Shown here piece by piece: positions 43,019 to 50,611 of a stretch of 64,000 nt of DNA; within the stretch, counting starts at the first letter, position 1, and the number at the start of each line of letters is the position of its first letter. A program made the translations under genes and the position numbers. Origin of the DNA: Fontisphaera persica (GTDB lineage Bacteria; Verrucomicrobiota; Verrucomicrobiia; Limisphaerales; Fontisphaeraceae); assembly GCF_024832785.1 (NCBI RefSeq), contig NZ_CP116615.1:1736001-1800000 (forward strand), read 5' to 3'. The notes beneath the pieces were generated by a model. That model had not been told where the DNA came from. It made no database searches and was given only the letters and a program-made list of their open reading frames with translations.

Positions 43019-44107
43019 ATGCCAACCCTCGTTGAAGAAACTCTCGACAAAACAACCCTCTATTACCGCGAAGGCGGTTCCGACAAGGTTTACCAGTGCG
43101 CGATTGAACCCGCTGGCAATCGCTTTGTCGTGAACTTCGCCTTTGGTCGTCGCGGCTCCACGTTGAACACCGGCACCAAAACCAATGTGCCTGTGGATTA
43201 CGATGCTGCCAAACGCATCTACGACAAGCTGGTGAAGGAGAAGACCGCCAAAGGCTACACCCCTGGCCCAGACGGCAATCCTTACCACAACTCGCCCAAA
43301 GCAGACCGTTTCACCGGCCTCCTGCCTCAATTGCTGAACCCGATTGACGAAGCCGAAATGAACCGCCTGCTCACGAATGACAACTTCTGTATGCAGGAAA
43401 AGTTCGATGGGCGGCGCATCCTGATCCAGAAGCAGGGCACCACAATCACTGGTATCAACAAGAAGGGCCTGGTGGTTGGTCTGCCGGAATGTGTCGTGCA
43501 GGCGGCTCAGTGCTTGCCTGGCGACTTCATTCTGGATGGTGAGTGCATCGGGGACACGTTCTTCGTGTTCGACATGCTCTCCAACCACACCGATCTGCGC
43601 GTCCTGCCCTATCGCCAACGCCTGGTGCAGCTCTACAATCTGATCGCCTCGGCTCAACAACGCGCCATCCGGCTGGTGGAAACCGCGTTCAAGCACGATG
43701 AAAAGCAACGCCTGCTGAAAGACCTCCGCGCTGCCCGAAAGGAAGGTGTGGTGTTCAAGCTGTTGACTGCTGCTTACACGCCTGGTCGTTCCAATTCCGG
43801 AGGTCCCCAACTGAAGCACAAGTTCTATGCCACGCTCTCGGCAGTGGTCGCCAAGATCAATGCCCAGCGCAGCGTGGAGATTCGGTTGTTGGGTGATGAC
43901 GGCTGGCAGGCGGCGGGCAACGTCACCATCCCAGCCAATCAATCCGTGCCACAGGTCGGTCAGGTGGTGGAGATTCGCTACCTCTACGCCTTCAAGGAGA
44001 GCGGTGTCCTCTACCAGCCCGTGTTCCTGGGCCTTCGCAGTGATGTGGAGCCAATGGAATGCCTCGCCACGCAGTTGAAATTCAAAGCCGAGGAGGACGC
44101 ATGTTGA
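43019..44107 (+). CDS. ATP-dependent DNA ligase with N-terminal WGR domain
   Basis: A 362-residue ligase that seals nicks. The N-terminal WGR-like domain (about 12-75: LYYREGGSDKVYQC, FVVNFAFGRRGSTL) binds DNA in PARP-type proteins. The nucleotidyltransferase core follows: motif I K128 in EKFDGRR, motif III LDGECIG (E175), motif IV EGVVFKL (242-248) and motif V LKHKFY (K266, K268). An OB-fold lies at about 270-350. The start at 43019 follows an A/C-rich leader (CAACACAACATC) without a Shine-Dalgarno sequence. The stop overlaps the next gene in ATGTTGA. WGR-ligase fusions occur on bacterial mobile elements. Confidence 0.9.
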   Translation: MPTLVEETLDKTTLYYREGGSDKVYQCAIEPAGNRFVVNFAFGRRGSTLNTGTKTNVPVDYDAAKRIYDKLVKEKTAKGYTPGPDGNPYHNSPKADRFTGLLPQLLNPIDEAEMNRLLTNDNFCMQEKFDGRRILIQKQGTTITGINKKGLVVGLPECVVQAAQCLPGDFILDGECIGDTFFVFDMLSNHTDLRVLPYRQRLVQLYNLIASAQQRAIRLVETAFKHDEKQRLLKDLRAARKEGVVFKLLTAAYTPGRSNSGGPQLKHKFYATLSAVVAKINAQRSVEIRLLGDDGWQAAGNVTIPANQSVPQVGQVVEIRYLYAFKESGVLYQPVFLGLRSDVEPMECLATQLKFKAEEDAC

Positions 44108-44274
44108 TCAACCGCCGCCACGTGAAACTGTTCGCGTTGGAGATGGCCATGGCTCGCGCCCACAAGTTCACCCGCGTCAGCCAGGAGTTCTTCCTGAAAT
44201 GCGAGGCGAACCTGAAGGAGTTTATCAGGGGCCAAGTGCATCGGCATCCCTCTGTCGGCAAGACCATCCGGTAG
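44101..44274 (+). CDS. Small basic hypothetical protein coupled to the ligase
   Basis: A 57-residue protein (MLINRRHVKLFALEMAMARA, then a basic end HRHPSVGKTIR). Its ATG overlaps the ligase stop in the heptamer ATGTTGA, so it is likely translated by re-initiation. No family is recognised. Confidence 0.6.
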   Translation: MLINRRHVKLFALEMAMARAHKFTRVSQEFFLKCEANLKEFIRGQVHRHPSVGKTIR

Positions 44275-44290
44275 TCCTTTCTCCCCAAAG

Positions 44291-44376
44291 CGAACCAGTT
44301 GGTTCGGTCCTCCGGCAAACCGGCACCAATTGGTGCCGGTCACTTGGCCAGCCATGCCTTCGGGTGTGGCTGGCCA
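44291..44376 (+). other. Cluster of three perfect hairpins
   Basis: Three stems follow each other: CGAACCA/TGGTTCG at about 44291-44306; a 22-bp perfect palindrome centred on CAATTG at 44319-44340; and TGGCCAGCCA (44345-44354) with TGGCTGGCCA (44367-44376). The last is followed by TTCTCTTT and the next ATG at 44385. They could terminate transcription, or act as protein-binding or RNA-processing sites. Confidence 0.6.
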
Positions 44377-44384
44377 TTCTCTTT

Positions 44385-44624
44385 ATGCAAACCATCCAAA
44401 AACCGCCTCTTCAACGCGGCCCCATCCGTTACCGCAATCATTTCCGGTGGCGCGTCATGCCTCCGGATCACGCTGCGGAACACGGCTTCTTTGATCGTTC
44501 CTTCGAGAACAAGAAGAAAGCTGTGGCCTACCAGAAGCAGGTCAAAGCCAAGTTCCCGGATCATCCCTGCTGCCTGATTGATACAGGACGCTGGTATGAC
44601 TCCATGGGGCGCATCATCCATTAA
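44385..44624 (+). CDS. Small basic hypothetical protein
   Basis: A 79-residue protein rich in aromatic and basic residues (IRYRNHFRWRVMPPDHAAEH, then KKAVAYQKQVKAKFPDHPCC). I know no family for it. It lies 28 bases before the clamp-like gene and likely shares its transcript. Confidence 0.6.
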   Translation: MQTIQKPPLQRGPIRYRNHFRWRVMPPDHAAEHGFFDRSFENKKKAVAYQKQVKAKFPDHPCCLIDTGRWYDSMGRIIH

Positions 44625-44652
44625 CCCTCAACCAAGAAAGCAACCCCTCATA

Positions 44653-46110
44653 ATGAAGAACCTCATCGAACTCCCTGTCTCCGAACTCAAAACCGCGCTG
44701 GCCGGCCTCAACAAGATCGTCAGCAAGTCCACCTCCCTGCCGGTCCTCCGCAGCATTCGGGTGAACCGCTCCTCGGAAGGGCGGGTCATCCTCGAAGCCA
44801 CCGACCTCGACACCGCTGCCTGCTACGAGACTGTGAACCAGCAGCCCAATGCCGCCTGCGAAGTCCTGGTCCCCATTGAAACGCTCACCAAAGCCGTCAA
44901 AAACTCCGCCAGTAACAGCCGCATCGCGCTGCTCAAGGAATCCAAGACCGCCCTCACGCTCCGCACCTTCATTGGCGAAAATCCCGTGGACCAGAAGATC
45001 GAAACGCTGGAACCCAAGGAATGGCCTCCGGTGCCTCGCGCTGAACTGCCACCGATTATCCTCGACCAGAAACTGCGGGAAGCCGTGACCGATGCGATGG
45101 AATGCAGCAGTGAGGAAGCCACCCGGGCAGCGCTTCAAGGAGCCTGGATTGATCCAAGCGATCCCCAGGCGCACTACGTTCTCGGCACGGATGGGCGGCA
45201 CCTCTTCACCGCCAACTCCTTCTGCCTGGACCTCAAGGAAGCCGTGCTGCTGCCCAACAAGAAGTTCGTGCAGTGGAGCGGATTCAAGGAGGACGGCGAT
45301 TGGAAACTGTCGCTGATGCCCGCCAAGACCAAGGATGAACAAGCTTGGCTCCAGTTGCAGTCCGATCACTGGACCTTCCTCAGCCGGCGTCAGGATGCGA
45401 CCTGTCCGAATTGGCGTCAGGCTGTCCCTTCGCCTACCGATGCCAAGACCATCCTCCAATTCAGTGAAGCCTCGGTGGAGTTCCTGCAACAACTCCTGCC
45501 CAAACTGCCCGGCAACGACGACATCAACCGTGGCATCACCCTCGACGTCACCAAGACCCTGACCGTGAAGGCCCATGCCAGAGGCTCCTCGGATTGGACC
45601 AGTGTGGTGGTGCCGGAGGTGAAGATCACCGGCAAACCCAACCTGATCTGCCTTAACCGGGATTACCTGCTGAAGGCGCTCAGTTTTGGTCTGCACAACC
45701 TCGACCTCTACGACGAGCTTTCGCCGATGGTCTTCTCCACTGCCGGCAAGCGAATGGTCGTCATGCCCATCCGGCTGGAAGCGACTGCCCCTGTGCCCCA
45801 GCCTGAAGCCCAAGTCGCGGAGCCTGCCAAGGAATCTGCCACTGCCACACCCAACCCCGAAACCCCAACCACCGAAAGGAACACCATGCCGAAAGCCACC
45901 GAAACCCAGACCGCCGAGACCGCTGAGTCCCCGGTCAAATCCCTGGTGCAGCACATCGAAACCATCAAGGAATCGCTCAAAGGAGTGGTCCGCGATCTCA
46001 ATGACCTGCTGGACCTGGTGAAGAAGACCGAGAAGGAGAAGAAGGCCAGCGAGAAGGAAATCGAGGCAGTCCGGGAGAAACTGCGCGAGATCCAGAGCGT
46101 GAAGATCTAG
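44653..46110 (+). CDS. DNA polymerase sliding-clamp (DnaN-like) homologue with C-terminal coiled coil
   Basis: A 485-residue protein. Residues 1-385 follow the bacterial beta-clamp plan: VSKSTSLPVLRSIRVN, VILEATDLDTAACYE, a central domain with VLGTDGRHLFTANSFCLDL, and the terminal LNRDYLLKALSFG ... MVVMPIRLE, which matches the VMPMRL ending of DnaN. After a proline/threonine-rich linker (390-410) comes a charged coiled coil (about 425-485) absent from ordinary clamps. An internal ATG at 45886 after GAAAGGAACACC could give the coiled coil as a separate product. The start at 44653 follows an A/C-rich leader. A processivity role in element replication is inferred. Confidence 0.8.
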   Translation: MKNLIELPVSELKTALAGLNKIVSKSTSLPVLRSIRVNRSSEGRVILEATDLDTAACYETVNQQPNAACEVLVPIETLTKAVKNSASNSRIALLKESKTALTLRTFIGENPVDQKIETLEPKEWPPVPRAELPPIILDQKLREAVTDAMECSSEEATRAALQGAWIDPSDPQAHYVLGTDGRHLFTANSFCLDLKEAVLLPNKKFVQWSGFKEDGDWKLSLMPAKTKDEQAWLQLQSDHWTFLSRRQDATCPNWRQAVPSPTDAKTILQFSEASVEFLQQLLPKLPGNDDINRGITLDVTKTLTVKAHARGSSDWTSVVVPEVKITGKPNLICLNRDYLLKALSFGLHNLDLYDELSPMVFSTAGKRMVVMPIRLEATAPVPQPEAQVAEPAKESATATPNPETPTTERNTMPKATETQTAETAESPVKSLVQHIETIKESLKGVVRDLNDLLDLVKKTEKEKKASEKEIEAVREKLREIQSVKI

Positions 46111-46127
46111 CCCGTTCTGCCAACCCT

Positions 46128-46163
46128 GAAGAGCCGGATGCCATTCATGGTGTCCGGCTCTTC
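46128..46163 (+). terminator. Terminator-like hairpin with GAGCCGG core
   Basis: GAAGAGCCGGATGCC (46128-46142) pairs with GGTGTCCGGCTCTTC (46149-46163) apart from two central mismatches, followed by TTCATGAAAGG. Confidence 0.65.
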
Positions 46164-46179
46164 TTCATGAAAGGACTCC

Positions 46180-46338
46180 ATGAGAATCAACAACAACTCC
46201 GACCTCATCGGGTATGGCATCGCAGCTCTCATCGCCGTCGTGGTGCTCTACAGCTTCTGGCAATACATCGTCGGCGCTCTGGCTCTGTTCGGACTCGGCT
46301 ACGTGATCCAGCAGATGAACCGCAACAACCGCGGATAG
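46180..46338 (+). CDS. Small membrane protein
   Basis: A 52-residue protein with two hydrophobic stretches, IGYGIAALIAVVVLYSFW and IVGALALFGLGYVIQQ, joined by a short turn, and a basic tail (NRNNRG). AAAGGACTCC precedes the ATG. It lies 12 bases before the DUF3150-like gene, so it shares its transcript. Confidence 0.65.
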   Translation: MRINNNSDLIGYGIAALIAVVVLYSFWQYIVGALALFGLGYVIQQMNRNNRG

Positions 46339-46350
46339 AAAGGAGATTTC

Positions 46351-47355
46351 ATGCAAAACCAACTACTCCAAATCCTGACCCGCGAGGGTGTGCTGGTAAA
46401 AGTCAGCATCCGTTACTGGCGCGGCACGAAGAAGCTCAAGCCAGAGGACATCGGGCTCAAAGAATCCCAGGTGTCAGACCGTTTGATTTCACTGGGCCAC
46501 AAACGCCTGCTGCCCAAAGAAGCCCTGTCCGCATTGGCATTGGTGGAAGGTCGTGCCCATGCTTTTGTCGAATCGAACACTTTTCCTTTCCTCAACGGCC
46601 TGGCCCACTTCGTTCCCAATCCTCGTTTGCAGGAGGTGAACCAGAAGCTCAAGGAACTCGAAACGGAGTTCTGGCAGGCGAAGAAGGCGTTCCTGGATCA
46701 ATACGCCACGCTCCGGAAGAACGCTTCAGCAGAGTGGAGAACGATGGCGAAGAAGCTGGTGGCTGATCCCGATAGACTAGTCGCCGCCATTGAAGCCTCG
46801 TTCCCGTTTCCCAACCGAATGGACCGCTACTATGGATTCGACGTGCAGTTGTTCCAGATTAGCGTGCCCGAGAAGTTGGGTTTGGATCTGGTGACGATGG
46901 CAGACCAGCAGGAAGTGATGCAGGCTCGCCAGAAAGCCGCCCAGGAAGCGTCCAGCAAGATTCGTCAGGGCGTGGAGAGTTTTGTTTCAGGTTGCGTGTC
47001 GGCTTTGAGGGAACAGACGGCGCAACTTTGCTCCGACATGCTCCAATCCATTCAGTCCTCCGAGACCGGCGTCCACCAGAAGACCCTCAATCGTTTGCTG
47101 CGGTTCATCGAGCAGTTCAAGCAGATGAACTTCGCCAATGCCCGGGTGATGGAGGAAATGCTGGAACGTATCCGTCGTGAACTGCTGACCCGGACTGCTG
47201 AGGAATATCGGGACAGCGCCAAGGCCAGACAGGTGTTGGTGAACGGTCTCACCCAGCTTCGCCAGCAAGCCTCAGAGCTGGCCCGACAGGATGCCTCCGA
47301 ACTTGTGCAGCGGTTTGGGAGCATGGGCGTCAGGAAGTTCAACCTCGCTGCGTAA
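46351..47355 (+). CDS. DUF3150-like phage/plasmid protein
   Basis: A 334-residue helical protein. The opening (VKVSIRYWRGTKKLKPEDIG, then SLGHKRLLPKEALSALALVE and HAFVESNTFPFLNG) agrees with my memory of DUF3150, a family found on phages and plasmids beside DUF1257/AAA ATPase genes. The rest is long helices with coiled-coil character (105-130 and 190-330). Function is unknown. AGAAAGGAGATTTC is a good ribosome binding site. Its co-occurrence with the Ycf35-like and Ycf46-like genes further along fits the usual neighbourhood. Confidence 0.7.
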   Translation: MQNQLLQILTREGVLVKVSIRYWRGTKKLKPEDIGLKESQVSDRLISLGHKRLLPKEALSALALVEGRAHAFVESNTFPFLNGLAHFVPNPRLQEVNQKLKELETEFWQAKKAFLDQYATLRKNASAEWRTMAKKLVADPDRLVAAIEASFPFPNRMDRYYGFDVQLFQISVPEKLGLDLVTMADQQEVMQARQKAAQEASSKIRQGVESFVSGCVSALREQTAQLCSDMLQSIQSSETGVHQKTLNRLLRFIEQFKQMNFANARVMEEMLERIRRELLTRTAEEYRDSAKARQVLVNGLTQLRQQASELARQDASELVQRFGSMGVRKFNLAA

Positions 47356-47359
47356 ATCT

Positions 47360-47387
47360 GGCTGCACTGGTTCATCCCGGTGCAGCC
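47360..47387 (+). terminator. Short hairpin between genes
   Basis: GGCTGCAC (47360-47367) pairs with GTGCAGCC (47380-47387), followed by TCTTCAG and the ribosome binding site of the next gene. Confidence 0.5.
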
Positions 47388-47403
47388 TCTTCAGAAAGGA
47401 AAC

Positions 47404-47826
47404 ATGGCCGATTATTTCACCAACTTCAGCCTGGTCGTGAGCCTGCCCAGTGAAGCAGCTCAAACCTACGCTCTCGAACTTCACCATCGAGCCAGCCAAG
47501 CCAGTCAGGGAGATGACCTGCCCAAGGACTTCCCCAAAGAACTGGAAGGTGCCTTGGAGGATTGGCAGTTCGACCTGGAAGCCGATAGTCCTGTGGGCAA
47601 CCACGGGCTTTGGCTCCACTCCATGAACGGTGGTGTGGATGCCGTGTGCGCGTTCATTCAACACCTGCTCCAAAGATTCGATCCACAGGGCAGGGCGACG
47701 TTTGAGTGGTCGCATGATTGTTCCAAGCCTCGCACTGACGCATACGGAGGTGGGGCTGCAATCGTCACCGCTCAGGAGATCAAAACCATCAACACCGCGC
47801 AATGGCTGGCTGAGAATGCTGGCTGA
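47404..47826 (+). CDS. Hypothetical protein of mobile-element type
   Basis: A 140-residue acidic protein (ADYFTNFSLVVSLPSEAAQT, then FDLEADSPVGNHGLWLHSMN and DAVCAFIQHLLQRF). The pattern resembles small conserved phage/plasmid proteins, but I cannot name a family. AGAAAGGAAAC before the ATG at 47404 supports this start over one 24 bases upstream. Confidence 0.7.
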   Translation: MADYFTNFSLVVSLPSEAAQTYALELHHRASQASQGDDLPKDFPKELEGALEDWQFDLEADSPVGNHGLWLHSMNGGVDAVCAFIQHLLQRFDPQGRATFEWSHDCSKPRTDAYGGGAAIVTAQEIKTINTAQWLAENAG

Positions 47827-47848
47827 GCGCGCCAACCTCAACTGAATC

Positions 47849-48226
47849 ATGGGAGACCGTTGCTACATGGAAATCACCTGTCGCCGGGAAGACCAAGGCC
47901 GATTCGAGGCGCTTGGGTTCACGGCTCAGGGATCAACCTCGCCCTTCGTGGAGATGGTGGATGAACAAGCCAACTACGCTCACTACGGCAATCTTCCCAC
48001 CGACATTCCTTATCACGGTCATTTTGGAGCCGGCAGCGAGTATGGGCCGGGCAAAGTGGTGTGTGATGGGAAGGTGCGTGCCGAGGTGGATACCGGTCAG
48101 AGTGGCGGCTTCGTGGTGGACTGGGACGAGAAAAAGAATCGTCCCTCCCTGCGCAGCCTGAAAGCCATCCGCCGCTACCTCAGGACGCGCAAGAAAGTTG
48201 GAGAACTGTTCACCCAAACAACATGA
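47849..48226 (+). CDS. Hypothetical protein of mobile-element type
   Basis: A 125-residue protein starting MGDRCYMEITCRREDQGRFE, with aromatic/glycine-rich stretches (NYAHYGNLPTDIPYHGHFGA) and a basic C-terminus (SLKAIRRYLRTRKKVGEL). I recall similar proteins beside DUF3150 and DUF1257 genes, but assign no function. It overlaps the next gene by 4 bases (ATGA). Confidence 0.7.
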   Translation: MGDRCYMEITCRREDQGRFEALGFTAQGSTSPFVEMVDEQANYAHYGNLPTDIPYHGHFGAGSEYGPGKVVCDGKVRAEVDTGQSGGFVVDWDEKKNRPSLRSLKAIRRYLRTRKKVGELFTQTT

Positions 48227-48426
48227 GAACCATCACCGTCCATCGGCTCGTCCTGCAATTCGACGCCGATCAGATCACCAAAGGAAACCAACAACAACAA
48301 ACCAACCAAGCCATTGACCTCATCAATAGGGTCCTGCAGCGAGAACCATTTGGCTTGGGCGCACAACTGATTGCCCACCCCGACGAAATCGAGGTGGAAA
48401 GCGCCAAGACAAATCTCGCTGCATAA
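48223..48426 (+). CDS. Small hypothetical protein
   Basis: A 67-residue protein (MRTITVHRLVLQFDADQITK, with a polyglutamine-like QQQQ and a helix) coupled by ATGA to the gene before it. A long perfect hairpin follows two bases after its stop. No family recognised. Confidence 0.65.
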   Translation: MRTITVHRLVLQFDADQITKGNQQQQTNQAIDLINRVLQREPFGLGAQLIAHPDEIEVESAKTNLAA

Positions 48427-48428
48427 CC

Positions 48429-48489
48429 GAGGAGGGCCAGAGGTGTGTTGGAGGGTCGCCATAGCCCTTCAGCCCCTCTGGCCCTCCTC
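48429..48489 (+). terminator. Long perfect-stem hairpin closing the operon
   Basis: GAGGAGGGCCAGAGG (48429-48443) pairs over all 15 bases with CCTCTGGCCCTCCTC (48475-48489). There is no T-run, so it may act as an RNA end-protecting or bidirectional element rather than a classic terminator. Confidence 0.6.
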
Positions 48490-48625
48490 ACCAACCCCAA
48501 CTCTAGCAGCCATTCCAGGCCGCTAACTCCCAACCACAATACCGCAGCATACTGAGGCATTTCCTGTGCTAGCGACTTGTCTTTTGAGAAGCGCCTAATC
48601 CCCCATGACTACTGGACGCAAGCGG

Positions 48626-49546
48626 TTACCCTCTCGTTGATTTCAAGTGTTTGCATCGCAACAGCCGCTCCACGGCCTTTTCGTAAATGCTCCGGGGACC
48701 GTGACACCGGATCTCCTGGATTCTCTCTACACGCCCAACTTCATAGAATCCAACGCCTGCTAGAACAGGCTCTGATCCAACGATGTCGGTTACAGTGGAC
48801 CGGGACGTCTTCTTTGAGAGAGGAACACGCCATACTCCACCACCGCTCATTCCCTGAAATGTCGGGATCGCATCACTCTTCGGCCCATAGGTGATGCCGA
48901 GTTCCAAGAAGTCATAGCTGTTCTTCCATCGCCAGCGCCTGGATATGCCCGAGGCGGCGCCCCAACCTTCGAGGAACAGCACTTCACGAAAACCGCTCTG
49001 CGGAGCGAGCAAATCCTTCTGTAGATCGGGGTATCCTGAAAAAATGAAATAGCCGGCGTTGGGGAGAGCATTACGAAGTTTGATGGCTCGTTTATGTTTC
49101 AGGTTGTAGAATTGCTTTTTTGCCTTGATCGTTCCGATCAGTGGCTCAGGGAGAACGATCAACGAAAGGTCCGGTCCAGTTGATTCTCGTTTCGGTGTCG
49201 CGATATCAACAAGGCCACAGTATTGCAGTTGCAGTTCGTAGCAATGGGCGAAGTCGGCAACCAGGAGTCCGAGTTTTTGAGAGCTGTTGAAATCAAAACG
49301 ACGACTCGGATCGTGGGGGTTGTGGATGACATGGTGAGCGGTCAGGACACCGAATGTGTTGCCACACTTGATGAACGTGCCGGACCCGACCAGGTTGCCA
49401 TCCAAAATCAGGGCTGTCGAGAACTGGCTGACAAAAGCTGCAGCATCCTCTTGGACCGGATCTGGAATCTGCACAATCTGGAGCCGGAAATGTCTTCGTT
49501 CTCGCCTCACAGGAGAAAGCATTCGTTCAACCTCATTAACAATCAA
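48626..49546 (-). CDS. Trypsin-like serine protease (stand-alone copy)
   Basis: Up to 306 residues with a chymotrypsin-fold catalytic triad: histidine in VLTAHHVI (H71 or H72), D126 in GPDLSLIVL and S234 in GMSGGGVW. There is no signal peptide, so it probably acts in the cytoplasm. The first codon of the longest frame is a TTG at 49546; an ATG eight codons later (49522) is equally likely. It is transcribed against its neighbours, away from the Ycf35-like gene. Cytoplasmic trypsin-like proteases are frequent in defence islands. A second, different copy lies at 58197-59048. Confidence 0.82.
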   Translation of the reverse strand: MIVNEVERMLSPVRRERRHFRLQIVQIPDPVQEDAAAFVSQFSTALILDGNLVGSGTFIKCGNTFGVLTAHHVIHNPHDPSRRFDFNSSQKLGLLVADFAHCYELQLQYCGLVDIATPKRESTGPDLSLIVLPEPLIGTIKAKKQFYNLKHKRAIKLRNALPNAGYFIFSGYPDLQKDLLAPQSGFREVLFLEGWGAASGISRRWRWKNSYDFLELGITYGPKSDAIPTFQGMSGGGVWRVPLSKKTSRSTVTDIVGSEPVLAGVGFYEVGRVERIQEIRCHGPRSIYEKAVERLLRCKHLKSTRG

Positions 49547-49558
49547 CCATAAATGTTG

Positions 49559-49933
49559 ATGTCACACTTCACCACCATTAAAACGCAGATCAAGGACATC
49601 GAAGCCCTGAAATCCGCCTGTGCCGAACTGAACCTGCCGGTCTTGGAAAAAGCACAGGCGCGGGGCTACTACGAAAACAAGACCCGAGGCGATTTCGTCA
49701 TCAAGCTGAAAGGCCCGTATGACATCGCCGTTCAGAAGCAACCCGATGGCACCTTCGGCCTGACGGCTGATCTTTGGAATGGCCACGTCGAACAGGAGGT
49801 CGGCCCCAACTACGGCAAGCTCCTGCAATTGTATGCCGTCCACAAGGCGATGAAGGAGGCCCGCAAGAAAGGCCACCTCGTCAGCCGCCACAACAAACCC
49901 ACCGGCGAAATCAAACTCGTCATCCAAGCCTGA
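49559..49933 (+). CDS. DUF1257 / Ycf35-like protein
   Basis: A 124-residue protein. MSHFTTIKTQIKDIEALKSA at the start, RGYYENKTRGDFVIKL and YDIAVQKQPDGTFGLTADLW match the Ycf35/DUF1257 family of cyanobacteria, plastids and some phages and plasmids; its biochemical role is unknown. I place the start at the canonical MSHF (49559), although an in-frame ATG two codons earlier exists. It begins a plus-strand run with DUF2997 and a Ycf46-like ATPase. Confidence 0.85.
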   Translation: MSHFTTIKTQIKDIEALKSACAELNLPVLEKAQARGYYENKTRGDFVIKLKGPYDIAVQKQPDGTFGLTADLWNGHVEQEVGPNYGKLLQLYAVHKAMKEARKKGHLVSRHNKPTGEIKLVIQA

Positions 49934-49935
49934 CC

Positions 49936-50136
49936 ATGAATACCAAACGAACCATCGAAATCATCGTCTCGCCAATTGGCGAGGTCTCCATTGATGCAGT
50001 CGGTTTCAAGGGTGCGGATTGCCAAAAGGCCACGGCATTCCTGGAGGAGGCTCTGGGGGTGGTCGGCAACAAGACCAAGAAACCGGAGTTCCACCAGGTC
50101 GCCCAGAAGAATCATCATCAAACACTGGGCGGGTAA
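49936..50136 (+). CDS. DUF2997-like small protein
   Basis: A 66-residue protein. The reading MNTKRTIEIIVSPIGEVSID then GFKGADCQKATAFLEEALG follows the DUF2997 pattern (I.I.P.G.V.I...G.KG..C......LE..LG). DUF2997 genes usually sit beside ycf35-like genes, as here, two bases after its stop. Function unknown. Confidence 0.8.
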   Translation: MNTKRTIEIIVSPIGEVSIDAVGFKGADCQKATAFLEEALGVVGNKTKKPEFHQVAQKNHHQTLGG

Positions 50137-50246
50137 ACCTGCACAGAACTGCATCTGGAGCCTCGGCAAGTCATTGTCCGGGCTCCATTTGTATAGTTGC
50201 GGGCCAGATTCATACAATAACCGGATTTGGCTCGTAAACCTCCGGG

Positions 50247-50323
50247 AACGGCTTCTGAGCGATCCTCCTGTCTGTCGGGCACGGCGTGGCCTCCGTCCTG
50301 GCAAAAACGCTCCAGAAGCCGTT
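50247..50323 (+). other. Long inverted repeat after DUF2997 gene
   Basis: AACGGCTTCTGAGCG (50247-50261) pairs with CGCTCCAGAAGCCGTT (50308-50323) with one bulge, enclosing about 46 bases. No T-run follows, so it could be a processing or insulating hairpin. Confidence 0.5.
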
Positions 50324-50386
50324 TAGGATCTAAATTCAGCCCCTCCAACCCCTCGCGCCGATCCACATGCCAACTCCAACCCCAAA

Positions 50387-50611
50387 ATGAACGCTGTCCT
50401 CACCTTCAACCCCAACGGCACTGGTTCCTGTCTCTAAACCGAGCTGATCGATTTGTATTCGATTGGCCGGCTGGAGGTGTCCCGTGCCTCCACCATCGAA
50501 TTCAACAATCAAACTCAGCGCTGGGAAGTCAAAGACCACCGTGGTCATCTGCAGTTCTTTGCCCGCTCCCGCTCTGCCTGCCTCGAATGGGAACACAACA
50601 ACCTCGGTTGA
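50387..50611 (+). pseudogene. Small gene interrupted by an in-frame TAA
   Basis: From the ATG at 50387 the frame reads MNAVLTFNPNGTGSCL, then TAA at 50435-50437. It continues in the same frame with protein-like sequence (TELIDLYSIGRLEVSRASTI, EFNNQTQRWEVKDHRGHLQF, ACLEWEHNNLG) to a TGA at 50611. The post-stop part is more conserved-looking than the rest. It is either a broken gene, a gene starting at an internal TTG (50451 onward), or a sequencing error at the TAA. It overlaps the next start by 25 bases, as an intact operon gene would. Confidence 0.6.

Noticed and set aside
44614-45954. A minus-strand open frame of 446 codons
   Set aside because: It is the Gly/His-rich complement of the clamp-like gene, with no recognisable motif.
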